The notes under the pieces: model-generated
Databases searched by the model: none
What the model saw: the letters and a program-made list of their open reading frames with translations, nothing else
What the model was told of the DNA's origin: nothing
Assembly: GCA_947632415.1 (NCBI GenBank)
Contig: CANRPB010000006.1
Coordinates: 1 to 37,633, forward strand
Reading direction: 5' to 3'
Source of the DNA: an uncultured Bacilli bacterium
Lineage (GTDB): Bacteria; Bacillota_I; Bacilli_A; RF39; UBA660
DNA length: 37,633 nucleotides
Part shown: piece after piece, positions 29,559 through 37,561 of the stretch
Position numbering within the stretch: the first letter of the stretch is position 1
Layout: every line of letters starts with the position of its first letter
Program-made: the position numbers and the translations under genes

Positions 29559-29936
29559 GGGGATGTTAGGTTTCGACAGGGTTAAATCGGTATGAACTGC
29601 AAGTCGGTGGGAATCGTTATATCCAAAAAAAAATAACTGGAAATAAAATTAAAAATGCATTTGCTTCAATGTTCAAGGGTAACGTTGTAGCCTACGCTTA
29701 ATTTAGTTTAAGAAGTGCGACTTTCTTTTTTCTCTTTCCCATGGGGATTTTAGAAGGTTCAATTTTAGTGGGATATACTAATATTTTGCTTAGGAGTATT
29801 AGTGAATATTATAAGCTTACTATGTATGGGTTGTTAGTTACTAACATAACATAGGAATTTATATAACTAACTAAACTTGTAGATGTTTATATGGAAATAA
29901 TTTTGGACAGGAGTTCGAATCTCCTCATCTCCACCA
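29559..29936 (+). ncRNA. ssrA: Transfer-messenger RNA (tmRNA)
   Basis: 5' GGGGATGTTAGGTTTCGACAGGG and 3' GGACAGGAGTTCGAATCTCCTCATCTCCACCA; acceptor stem GGGGATG/CATCTCC with G3:U pair; tag ORF 29657-29701 GCA TTT GCT TCA ATG TTC AAG GGT AAC GTT GTA GCC TAC GCT TAA. Confidence 0.97.
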
Positions 29937-30047
29937 ATGTAGTATTAAACAAACTTTCTGTTTGTTCGTTGATATTTTGGGAGAGGTTAATACGCTTCCT
30001 TTTTGATACATTTTTATTTAATTACTGCATATAATAATATTAGATAC

Positions 30048-30076
30048 TTGACGTACGCAAAAAGGCACGTTATAAT
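30048..30076 (+). promoter_or_regulatory. Promoter of the toxin-antitoxin operon
   Basis: TTGACG, 17-nt spacer, TATAAT. Confidence 0.8.
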
Positions 30077-30095
30077 GTAAATGAGGTGATTAATA

Positions 30096-30353
30096 ATGAG
30101 TACAATAAATATAACTAATGCTAGAGCAAGCTTATACCAATTGGTATCAGATGTTAATGTAGGTTTTAATCCTATTACTATTGTAAATAATAAGGGAAAA
30201 AATGCTGTATTAATATCTGAAGATGAATGGAAAAATATTGAAGAAACATTATTTTTATCAAGCATTCCAGGTTATGTAGATAATATTAACAATATAAGAA
30301 AAAATGAAAATTGGGAATCAGCAAAAAAATATGAAAAGGATGAAGAATGGTAA
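30096..30353 (+). CDS. yefM: Phd/YefM-family antitoxin
   Basis: NITNARASLYQLVSDVNVGFNPITIVNNKGKNAVLISEDEWKNIEETLFL; overlaps the toxin start. Confidence 0.9.
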   Translation: MSTINITNARASLYQLVSDVNVGFNPITIVNNKGKNAVLISEDEWKNIEETLFLSSIPGYVDNINNIRKNENWESAKKYEKDEEW

Positions 30354-30622
30354 ATATATATACAATTAAGTTTTCTAAACAGGCAGAAAAAGATAAATTA
30401 AAACTAAAAAATTCTAATCTTGATAAAAATTGTAAAAATATATTAAATCTAATGATGGAAAATCCTTTTTGTTATCCACCATCATATGAAAAATTAACTG
30501 GCGAATTATCAGGACTTTATTCTAGAAGAATTAATAGACAACATCGAATTGTTTATGAAGTAGATGAAGAAAAAAAAGAAATTCATATTATTAGAATGTG
30601 GACTCATTATGATAAAATTTAG
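30347..30622 (+). CDS. yoeB: YoeB/Txe-family toxin (mRNA interferase)
   Basis: KFSKQAEKDKLKLKNSNL...NPFCYPPSYEKLTGELSGLYSRRINRQHRIVYEVDEEKKEIHIIRMWTHYD. Confidence 0.92.
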   Translation: MVNIYTIKFSKQAEKDKLKLKNSNLDKNCKNILNLMMENPFCYPPSYEKLTGELSGLYSRRINRQHRIVYEVDEEKKEIHIIRMWTHYDKI

Positions 30623-30745
30623 TTATTTAGTGGTATAACAATTAAAAAGCCATAACTAAAAACATAATAGTTTGTTTTTAGATTAGTCAGCTCCACCATA
30701 GGTAAATTCGCTCGAACTTTTTATAAGGTTCGAGAATAAATAGAC

Positions 30746-30776
30746 AATCAATTCTAAATTAGGATTGATTTTTTTT
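30746..30776 (+). terminator. Intrinsic terminator
   Basis: AATCAATTC-taaatta-GGATTGATT plus T-run. Confidence 0.75.
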
Positions 30777-30777
30777 C

Positions 30778-31038
30778 TTGTTTAGAAAAAGTCTTTCAAA
30801 TAAAGGATTGATTAAAATGGTAAATGTTATCAAGCAAGAAGTTAGAATGAAAGAATCATTAAGAAAAAGATTAGAGTTTATATGTGGGTTTTGTAAAGTT
30901 AAACTAATTATTATTAATGGCAATTTAAGAACTATTGATAGAACTAATCTTACATATCTAGAATCACATAGAATTATAATTAATGATATAACCTTTCTAG
31001 CTTTTAATTATTCTAATGAGATATTTTTGAAAACTTAA
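30778..31038 (+). CDS. Hypothetical protein, doubtful; start uncertain (possible ATG at 30817)
   Basis: 86-aa ORF; no recognised motif; same A-rich codon usage as the TA genes. Confidence 0.3.
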   Translation: MFRKSLSNKGLIKMVNVIKQEVRMKESLRKRLEFICGFCKVKLIIINGNLRTIDRTNLTYLESHRIIINDITFLAFNYSNEIFLKT

Positions 31039-31134
31039 ATAATAAGATTAAATTATATGAATTAGAAAACTATTTAAAACATAACTAATATCTATACCCT
31101 AATCAGGGAACTAAATGAAATTTATTCAAAAGTA

Positions 31135-31210
31135 TTGCAATTTATCTATAAATAGTGTATATTGTTTATCGAGATGTGCCTAGGAAACTTTTGAAGCCTT
31201 AGGTCTTTTT
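31135..31210 (+). ncRNA. Candidate short transcript (promoter plus hairpin terminator)
   Basis: TTGCAA (31135-31140), 17-nt spacer, TATATT (31158-31163); then CCTAGG...CCTTAGG stem with TCTTTTT. Confidence 0.35.
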
Positions 31211-31253
31211 CATTTTTATAAAAATAATTTATTAAAATTAGTAAAAGTCATGG

Positions 31254-31359
31254 TATAATGATTATAGAATTAAATTGTTTATTTGTTTGTTGTGATGGTT
31301 TCGGACTATCTTAACTATCGCATCAATATAATTTAACCTAGGAAATTCCTAGTTTTTTT
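31254..31359 (+). ncRNA. Candidate structured small RNA (-10 element to terminator)
   Basis: TATAAT 31254-31259; outer stem TTAAATT/AATTTAA; inner stem TTG-t-TGTGATGGTT / AACTATCGCA-t-CAA; terminator CTAGG-aaatt-CCTAG-T7. Confidence 0.5.
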
Positions 31360-31492
31360 AATTTTTTTATCTAATATTTTTTATAATACTTGTATTGTCT
31401 GAATCTATGTTTTAAGTTCTTTACAAGAAAAATTATAAATGTTAAAATAATAGTCAAATTTGTTTGGAGATATAATTTATAGGGGGTAGCTA

Positions 31493-32947
31493 ATGGAGTT
31501 GGATTTAAATACAATAAAGGATTTGGATTCTAAGCATTTATTTAAGTTGTTATTGCCGGTTATTAATGATGTTTTTTTATCTTTTAAGTATGTAGGAATA
31601 GGTGGGGCTAAGTATAGAAAAATTGTTTTATCGGAAATAAAAAAGTCTAAAGAGACGTATTTGGGAAATGGTTCTTATGCTGTGTTTATAGAGAAAAAAA
31701 TTACAGATGAATTGCATAGGATTGTTCGTGAGTCTTTGGCAATTAAGGATGTTTCATTTGAGATAATAAGTAATTATATTAATCAATATTTTGGTGCTGA
31801 TGCTTTGAATAATTTGAAAAAATTGTTTGCTTTTTTTGAGGATTTTTCTTTTGTACCTAGTATGGATTTGTTGATTGGTTTATTGAGGAAGAATAAAGGT
31901 TTTTTTGAAACAGTTGAGTGTGTATTTAAGGATTATTGCTTGCAAATAATGTCTTGTGAAGATATACTTAATAGTAATTTTTTTATTATGATAATTGATT
32001 CATATTGTATTGTTAATAATGTTGAGATAGATAGTTTTTTTGGTAATGTTGAAGCTGATGGTGGTGTTTTTCATGATGGTATTAATGTTTATTTGAGGGA
32101 AGTTGATAGGAAACCTGTGTTAACAAATGAGCAGGAAGTTCAGCTTGTCAGTAGAATTAAGGCTTTTGATGGAAGTGCTAAAAAGCAGTTTATGGAGAGT
32201 AATTTAAAGTTAGTGGTTAATATTGCTAAAAAATATTGTAATTGTGGTTTATCATTTTTAGATTTAATACAGGCTGGTAATTTAGGATTGATGAAGGCAG
32301 TTGATGGTTATGATGTAGGAATGGGGTATAGATTTTCTACTTATGCGTTTTATAATATTAGGAATGCGATTATTTGTGCTATTAATGATAAGGATGTTAG
32401 ATTGTCTAGTTATTTACATGGTAGTTTTTGCACATATAATATGGTGTATGAATCTTTGAAGAATGAGTTGGGAAGGGTTCCTACAGTGGTGGAGCTTGCT
32501 GATAAGGTGGGAATTTCTGTTTCAAATGTTCAAGAATTGCTTAGTTTTTATGTTGATATTTTAATTGGTGATGTTTCTTCATTAGAGTTTTCACAAGATG
32601 TATTATTATTTGATAAAAAAAGTACAGATAATCATAAAGGTAATATGAAAAGGGAAGATTTTTTAAAAATGTTGAGGTTGTTAAGATCTCCTATTTTTGA
32701 AAAAGTGCTTGGTATGTTGTCAGTTAAGGAGGCAATAATTATTTCTTTAAGGTTGGGATATGTTGATGAAAAATTTTTTTCTACGGAGTCTATTGCTAAG
32801 TTTTTAGGAATGAATGAAGTGGAAGTGAGGGAAATAGTTAAGAAGGTTTTAATAGTTTACAAAGAATGTTTTAATGATTTTATAGATGGCGCTATTGAAG
32901 TTTTGACTGATCAAAGTAGAGTATTATCTCTTGGCAATTTAGAATAA
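31493..32947 (+). CDS. Divergent sigma-70-family RNA polymerase sigma factor with about 200-aa N-terminal extension
   Basis: VYLREVDRKPVLTNEQEVQLVSRIKAFDGSAKKQFMESNLKLVVNIAKKYCNCGLSFLDLIQAGNLGLMKAVDGYDVGMGYRFSTYAFYNIRNAI (regions 1.2-2.4); degenerate region 4 FLGMNEVEVREIVKKVL. Confidence 0.88.
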   Translation: MELDLNTIKDLDSKHLFKLLLPVINDVFLSFKYVGIGGAKYRKIVLSEIKKSKETYLGNGSYAVFIEKKITDELHRIVRESLAIKDVSFEIISNYINQYFGADALNNLKKLFAFFEDFSFVPSMDLLIGLLRKNKGFFETVECVFKDYCLQIMSCEDILNSNFFIMIIDSYCIVNNVEIDSFFGNVEADGGVFHDGINVYLREVDRKPVLTNEQEVQLVSRIKAFDGSAKKQFMESNLKLVVNIAKKYCNCGLSFLDLIQAGNLGLMKAVDGYDVGMGYRFSTYAFYNIRNAIICAINDKDVRLSSYLHGSFCTYNMVYESLKNELGRVPTVVELADKVGISVSNVQELLSFYVDILIGDVSSLEFSQDVLLFDKKSTDNHKGNMKREDFLKMLRLLRSPIFEKVLGMLSVKEAIIISLRLGYVDEKFFSTESIAKFLGMNEVEVREIVKKVLIVYKECFNDFIDGAIEVLTDQSRVLSLGNLE

Positions 32948-33012
32948 TTTTATATTTGTTGATGGAAGTGCAAGATTTTTCTTGTTTTTTTAATGTAAAG
33001 ATTTAGTATTAT

Positions 33013-35802
33013 TTGGTAATTAATTATTTGTGTGATAAAATTAGTGATGAGGTTTTTTATATGGATGAGAACAAGTATTTAATAATTATAGATGGTGATG
33101 ATAAGACTAAGGAAGTACAGTATTATAAAAAAGATGATTCATCGTATAATATAAAATATCATAATGGTAAAAGAGAATATCCTTATAGTTTTAAGAGAGT
33201 CCAAATTAAGGATAGTTGTGAGAGTTTAGATATTATTAATTATGATTATTATTATAAAAATCAATTGCTTCTTAATATTGAAAAGATTTTGAAATTTGAT
33301 GATATAATAAAGGTATTTTATGATAATGGTGATAGTCGATTATTTTTTTCTGATGATATTGTAGAAGGAACTAAAGCTAATAGTGTAGTTGGTAATGTTA
33401 TGGATTATTATAAGGAAATATCAAAATATGTTAGTGATGGAGATAAGGAGAGTAATGATCATAAGAATACTTTTCTTTATAATGAGTATAGTAAATTAAA
33501 CTATGTTCATAAGGATAGTATTTTAAATGTTTTTTTAAATAAATATGATCTTTCTGAATCTAGTGATTTTCCTTGTAATGTAATTTTTCCTTTTGGGTTT
33601 AATAATAGTCAAAAGGAGGCTGTTTTGAATGTTTTTAAGAGTAATATATCGATAATTGAAGGTCCTCCTGGTACTGGTAAAACTTTTACAATTTTAAATT
33701 TGATTATTAATTTAGCGTTTGTTCAAAATAAAAAAGTTGCTGTTGTATCTAATAATAATGAAGCAGTTAAGAATGTTAAGCAGAAGTTGACGAAGTATGG
33801 TTTTGATTTTATTTTGGCAAGTTTGGGTAAGTTTTCAAATAGGGATAGTTTTTTTTCTAATCTTCCTGAATTTAAAGTTGATGATTTTTTTTCTGATGAT
33901 GATATCGATGATTTATTTGCTGTTTGTAAGGGTTTAGAGGAAAAGTTGGATGTTTTTTTGAATCAAAATAAGTATATGGTTGAACTTGAAAGAAAGATAG
34001 ATGCTTTTTGCCTTGAACAGAAACATTTTGATATTTATTATAAAAATTGGGATATTGAAGAGATTGAGAAATTATCGTTTTATAATAAAAGTGATGATGA
34101 AATATTGGATTTAATAGCGGATTTACAATCTAGTAATGGTAGTATTAATTTGTTTTGGAAGATAAAGATGTATTTGAAACATGGTTTAAAGAATTTGGAT
34201 AAGGGTGTTGCTGATTATATTTTAATGTTACAGCGTGAGTATTATGAATTAAAGTTAAAGAGGTTACGTGATGAATATAATTTTATAAAAAATGAGTTGA
34301 AAAGTAATAATTTTGATCAATTAAAGCAAGATTATTGTGATGTTTGTATTAAAATTTTGAAAAAGTTATTGTATCAAAGATATGTTGGGAAGGAGTGTGT
34401 TTTTACTAATAATAATTACAAGAATAATATGGAAGAATTTATGTCTTTATTTCCAATTGTTTTGAGTACAACGTATTCACTTAGAAATTCTATTCCTAAG
34501 GATTTTCTGTTTGATTATGTGATTATAGATGAGTCTTCACAGGTTGATTTACTTGCTGGTTGTCTTGCATTATCTTGTGCTAAGAATGCGGTTATTGTTG
34601 GTGATTCTAAGCAGTTACCTCAAATTGTTGATAATAAGATTAAAAGGTATATTGGTGATAGAAAGGTTGATGTTTGTCATGATTATTTTTGTAACAATAT
34701 TTTGAGTGCTATGCATAGGCTTTATGATGATTATATTCCTTCAACTGTTTTGTTGGAGCATTATAGATGCCATCCTAAGATTATTGAGTTTTGTAATAGA
34801 CGTTATTATGATGGTAGGTTAGTGGCTTATGAGCAGGAATGTCATAAGGATGTTAAAAATCCTTTAGTTTTATATTATACTGTTTCTGGATGTCATATGC
34901 GTAGATTAACTTGGGGGAATAAGGGTGTTCTTAATGAAAGAGAGTTGGAAGTTATAAAGAAGGAAATATTAGATGATCGAGTGGCTGATTATTCTTGTAA
35001 TGATATTGGAATTGTTACTCCATATCGTTTGCAAGCTGATAATATTTCGGCTAGTGTTGATGAGGGAATTGAAAGTGATACTGTCCATAAATATCAGGGA
35101 AGGGAAAAGGATTTAGTTATTATGTCTACTGTTATTGATAGTTCATTAGATGGTAAGAAATGTATTAAATTTGTCGATGATCCTTGTATGGTAAATGTTT
35201 CGATTTCACGGGCTATTAAACAGTTTGTTTTGGTTACAGATAATAAACTTTTTAATGAAAATGGTAATGAAATTAAGGCTTTTATTAAGTATATTAAGTA
35301 TAATACTTTAGATTCTGAGATAGTTGATAGTAATTTGGTTTCAATTTTTGATTTGCTTTATAAGGATTATTCTAAAAAGTTGGATTCTTTGAATAAAAGA
35401 TTATTGCATAGACTTCGTTATAGGAGTGAAAATATTATGGATACGGTTTTAGATAAGATTTTTATGAGTGAAAAGTTTAAGGATTTTAAGTATTTACCAC
35501 AAGTTTTATTGAAAAATTGCATTAAATCGTATGATAATTTGTCTTTTGAAGAGAAAAGATATATTGACAATAATGCTTCATTTGATTTTGTTATATATGA
35601 TAGTATGTGTTTGAAACCGGTTTTATTTATTGAGGTTGATGGTTTTGCTTTTCATTTTAATAATCCTGTTCAGTTGAAGAAAGATAGATTAAAGGATAGT
35701 ATTGCTAAGAAGAATAATATTTGTTTATTGAGGTTTAGAACTGATAAGTTATTTTCGGAAGAAGATGTTGTTAATATCATTTTGAATGCTTTGGGTATTT
35801 GA
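33013..35802 (+). CDS. SF1 Upf1/Dna2-like helicase with C-terminal PD-(D/E)xK-like (DUF2726/Vsr/DUF559-type) domain; possible start ATG 33061
   Basis: IIEGPPGTGKTFTILNL; VIIDESSQVDL; IVGDSKQLPQI; LLEHYRCHPKIIEFCN; VHKYQGREKDLVIMST; VNVSISRAIKQFVLVTD; C-terminal FDFVIYDSMCLKPVLFIEVDGFAFHFNNPVQLKKDRLKDSIAKKNNICLLRFRTD. Confidence 0.88.
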   Translation: MVINYLCDKISDEVFYMDENKYLIIIDGDDKTKEVQYYKKDDSSYNIKYHNGKREYPYSFKRVQIKDSCESLDIINYDYYYKNQLLLNIEKILKFDDIIKVFYDNGDSRLFFSDDIVEGTKANSVVGNVMDYYKEISKYVSDGDKESNDHKNTFLYNEYSKLNYVHKDSILNVFLNKYDLSESSDFPCNVIFPFGFNNSQKEAVLNVFKSNISIIEGPPGTGKTFTILNLIINLAFVQNKKVAVVSNNNEAVKNVKQKLTKYGFDFILASLGKFSNRDSFFSNLPEFKVDDFFSDDDIDDLFAVCKGLEEKLDVFLNQNKYMVELERKIDAFCLEQKHFDIYYKNWDIEEIEKLSFYNKSDDEILDLIADLQSSNGSINLFWKIKMYLKHGLKNLDKGVADYILMLQREYYELKLKRLRDEYNFIKNELKSNNFDQLKQDYCDVCIKILKKLLYQRYVGKECVFTNNNYKNNMEEFMSLFPIVLSTTYSLRNSIPKDFLFDYVIIDESSQVDLLAGCLALSCAKNAVIVGDSKQLPQIVDNKIKRYIGDRKVDVCHDYFCNNILSAMHRLYDDYIPSTVLLEHYRCHPKIIEFCNRRYYDGRLVAYEQECHKDVKNPLVLYYTVSGCHMRRLTWGNKGVLNERELEVIKKEILDDRVADYSCNDIGIVTPYRLQADNISASVDEGIESDTVHKYQGREKDLVIMSTVIDSSLDGKKCIKFVDDPCMVNVSISRAIKQFVLVTDNKLFNENGNEIKAFIKYIKYNTLDSEIVDSNLVSIFDLLYKDYSKKLDSLNKRLLHRLRYRSENIMDTVLDKIFMSEKFKDFKYLPQVLLKNCIKSYDNLSFEEKRYIDNNASFDFVIYDSMCLKPVLFIEVDGFAFHFNNPVQLKKDRLKDSIAKKNNICLLRFRTDKLFSEEDVVNIILNALGI

Positions 35803-35913
35803 TGATGGTATGTGGAATATTTTGTTTTCTTTATATTTGTTTTAATTATTTTTCTAAGTAGACATTATTTGTTTATTTTGGTAAAATATTTTTATAATAA
35901 TAAAGGGGTTAAT

Positions 35914-37083
35914 ATGAAGAAGATTATATTTAAGGGTGTTTTTTTATTTTATTTGTTGTTTTTTTCTGTAAGTGTTAGGGCGATTGATACATATTCGCAT
36001 AATGCTGTTATGTATAATTTGAATGATGATAAGGTTATTTTTGAAAAGAATAAGGATGAGAGGGTAAAGATTGCTAGTTTAACTAAAATAATGACTGCGA
36101 TTATTACTTTGGAGAATGTTGATGATATTCATGGTGTTGTTGAGATGCCACGGGAGGCTTTTGAGGATTTGGATGGTTATGCGACTTCTGGTATTTCGGT
36201 TGGTGATATTGTAACTTATGAGGATTTGTTGTATGGAATAATGCTTCCGAGTGGTGCTGATTGTGCTAATGCTCTTGCTATTAGTGTGGCTGGTAGTATT
36301 GATAATTTTGTTTCGATGATGAATGTAAAAGCTCGTGATTTGGGTATGAATGATACTTTTTTTTCAAATCCTATTGGTAAAGATTTGGATAATTATTCTA
36401 CGGTTAGTGATGTCGCGATTATGTTAAAGTATGCTCTTAATAATGAGGAGTTTTATAAGTTGTTTACTACTAGGAATTATGTTACAACTACTAATTTAAG
36501 GTTGGAGAGTACTTTGACTGAAAGGGCTAGAAGGTATAATTTGGATATTTCTAATATTTTGGGTTCTAAGACAGGATTTACGGATGAGGCTGGTTATTGT
36601 CTTGCTTCTCTTGCTTCTATAAATGGTGTTTCGTATTTACTTGTTACGGTTAAGGCTGGTACTAGTATGCCTTATCAACTTATGGATGCAATTAATTTAT
36701 ATGATTATTTTTCTTCGAATTATGGTTATAAGAGGGTACTTGAGTTTGGTAGCCCTTTGGTTACGCTTAGGGTTGGTTTGTTTAAAAGAAGTTTGAGTAT
36801 TTCTTCTGATAGTGATGTTTATTTATATCTTAATAATGATGTTTTTGTTGATGATATAACGTATGATTATGTTGGTGTTACTGATGTGGGTAGTGTTAGT
36901 AATGGTGAGTATTTGGGAAAAATAAAAATAAATTATCATGGCGATTTATTATATGAGTATGATGTTTTTTCTGATAGGAGTATGAATGATAATTGGATTA
37001 TAGTTGGTGTGTTTTTTATTTTGATGTTGACTGTATTTTACATGGTTGTTAGAAATAGAAAAAAATTTAATTTACAAATTTAG
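35914..37083 (+). CDS. dacF: D-alanyl-D-alanine carboxypeptidase (DacF/PBP5-like)
   Basis: Signal peptide; SLTKIMTA (SxxK); PSGADCANAL; GSKTGFTDEAGYCL (KTG); C-terminal TM. ATG 35914 with an AAAGGGG SD preferred over 35812. Confidence 0.88.
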   Translation: MKKIIFKGVFLFYLLFFSVSVRAIDTYSHNAVMYNLNDDKVIFEKNKDERVKIASLTKIMTAIITLENVDDIHGVVEMPREAFEDLDGYATSGISVGDIVTYEDLLYGIMLPSGADCANALAISVAGSIDNFVSMMNVKARDLGMNDTFFSNPIGKDLDNYSTVSDVAIMLKYALNNEEFYKLFTTRNYVTTTNLRLESTLTERARRYNLDISNILGSKTGFTDEAGYCLASLASINGVSYLLVTVKAGTSMPYQLMDAINLYDYFSSNYGYKRVLEFGSPLVTLRVGLFKRSLSISSDSDVYLYLNNDVFVDDITYDYVGVTDVGSVSNGEYLGKIKINYHGDLLYEYDVFSDRSMNDNWIIVGVFFILMLTVFYMVVRNRKKFNLQI

Positions 37084-37099
37084 GTGTTTTTGGTATACT
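37071..37099 (+). promoter_or_regulatory. Promoter for the small pilin-like gene
   Basis: TTTACA, 17-nt spacer, TATACT; overlaps the end of dacF. Confidence 0.7.
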
Positions 37100-37126
37100 A
37101 TGGATAGATGATAAGGGAGTGATTTT

Positions 37127-37393
37127 ATGAAGGAAGCTGCTGGTGAAGCTAATTTATCTGTGATAACTATTATTTTGATGGGTATTATAAGTTTGACGTT
37201 TCTTACTATCATTCCTAGGATAATGTCTAGTATTAAGGATAAGGCATGTTGTGTTTCTAATAATGGTAAAGTTGAGTTTAAAAATTCAAAATATGTTTGT
37301 ACTTATGAATATGCAAAATCGAAGGTTAGTAATAAGTTTAATCCTGTATATACTAGTGAAAGTTTAAATAATTACAATAAACATTGTAAATAA
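37127..37393 (+). CDS. Small single-pass membrane, pilin-like protein
   Basis: MKEAAGEANLSVITIILMGIISLTFLTIIPRIMSSIKDKACCVSNNGK...; SD aagggag. Confidence 0.6.
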   Translation: MKEAAGEANLSVITIILMGIISLTFLTIIPRIMSSIKDKACCVSNNGKVEFKNSKYVCTYEYAKSKVSNKFNPVYTSESLNNYNKHCK

Positions 37394-37535
37394 ATGTTTT
37401 AGTTATTTTTGCTTTGTATTTATTATTATGTTGTAAAATAGGAAGCCAGTTGAATTTGGCTTTGCTGTGTTGGATAAAAAAATATTGGCGACTGCAAATA
37501 AGTTTTTTTGAGTTTATATATTTTTGGTAAATTAA

Positions 37536-37561
37536 AAAGATAGCTTAAACTATCTTTTTAA
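37536..37561. terminator. Bidirectional terminator
   Basis: AAAGATAG-cttaaa-CTATCTTT; nearly identical stem to the lon terminator. Confidence 0.65.

Noticed and set aside
31115-31183. 22-codon ORF MKFIQKYCNLSINSVYCLSRCA as a possible type I toxin
   Set aside because: No SD, overlaps the putative small RNA promoter, and not hydrophobic enough for a type I toxin.
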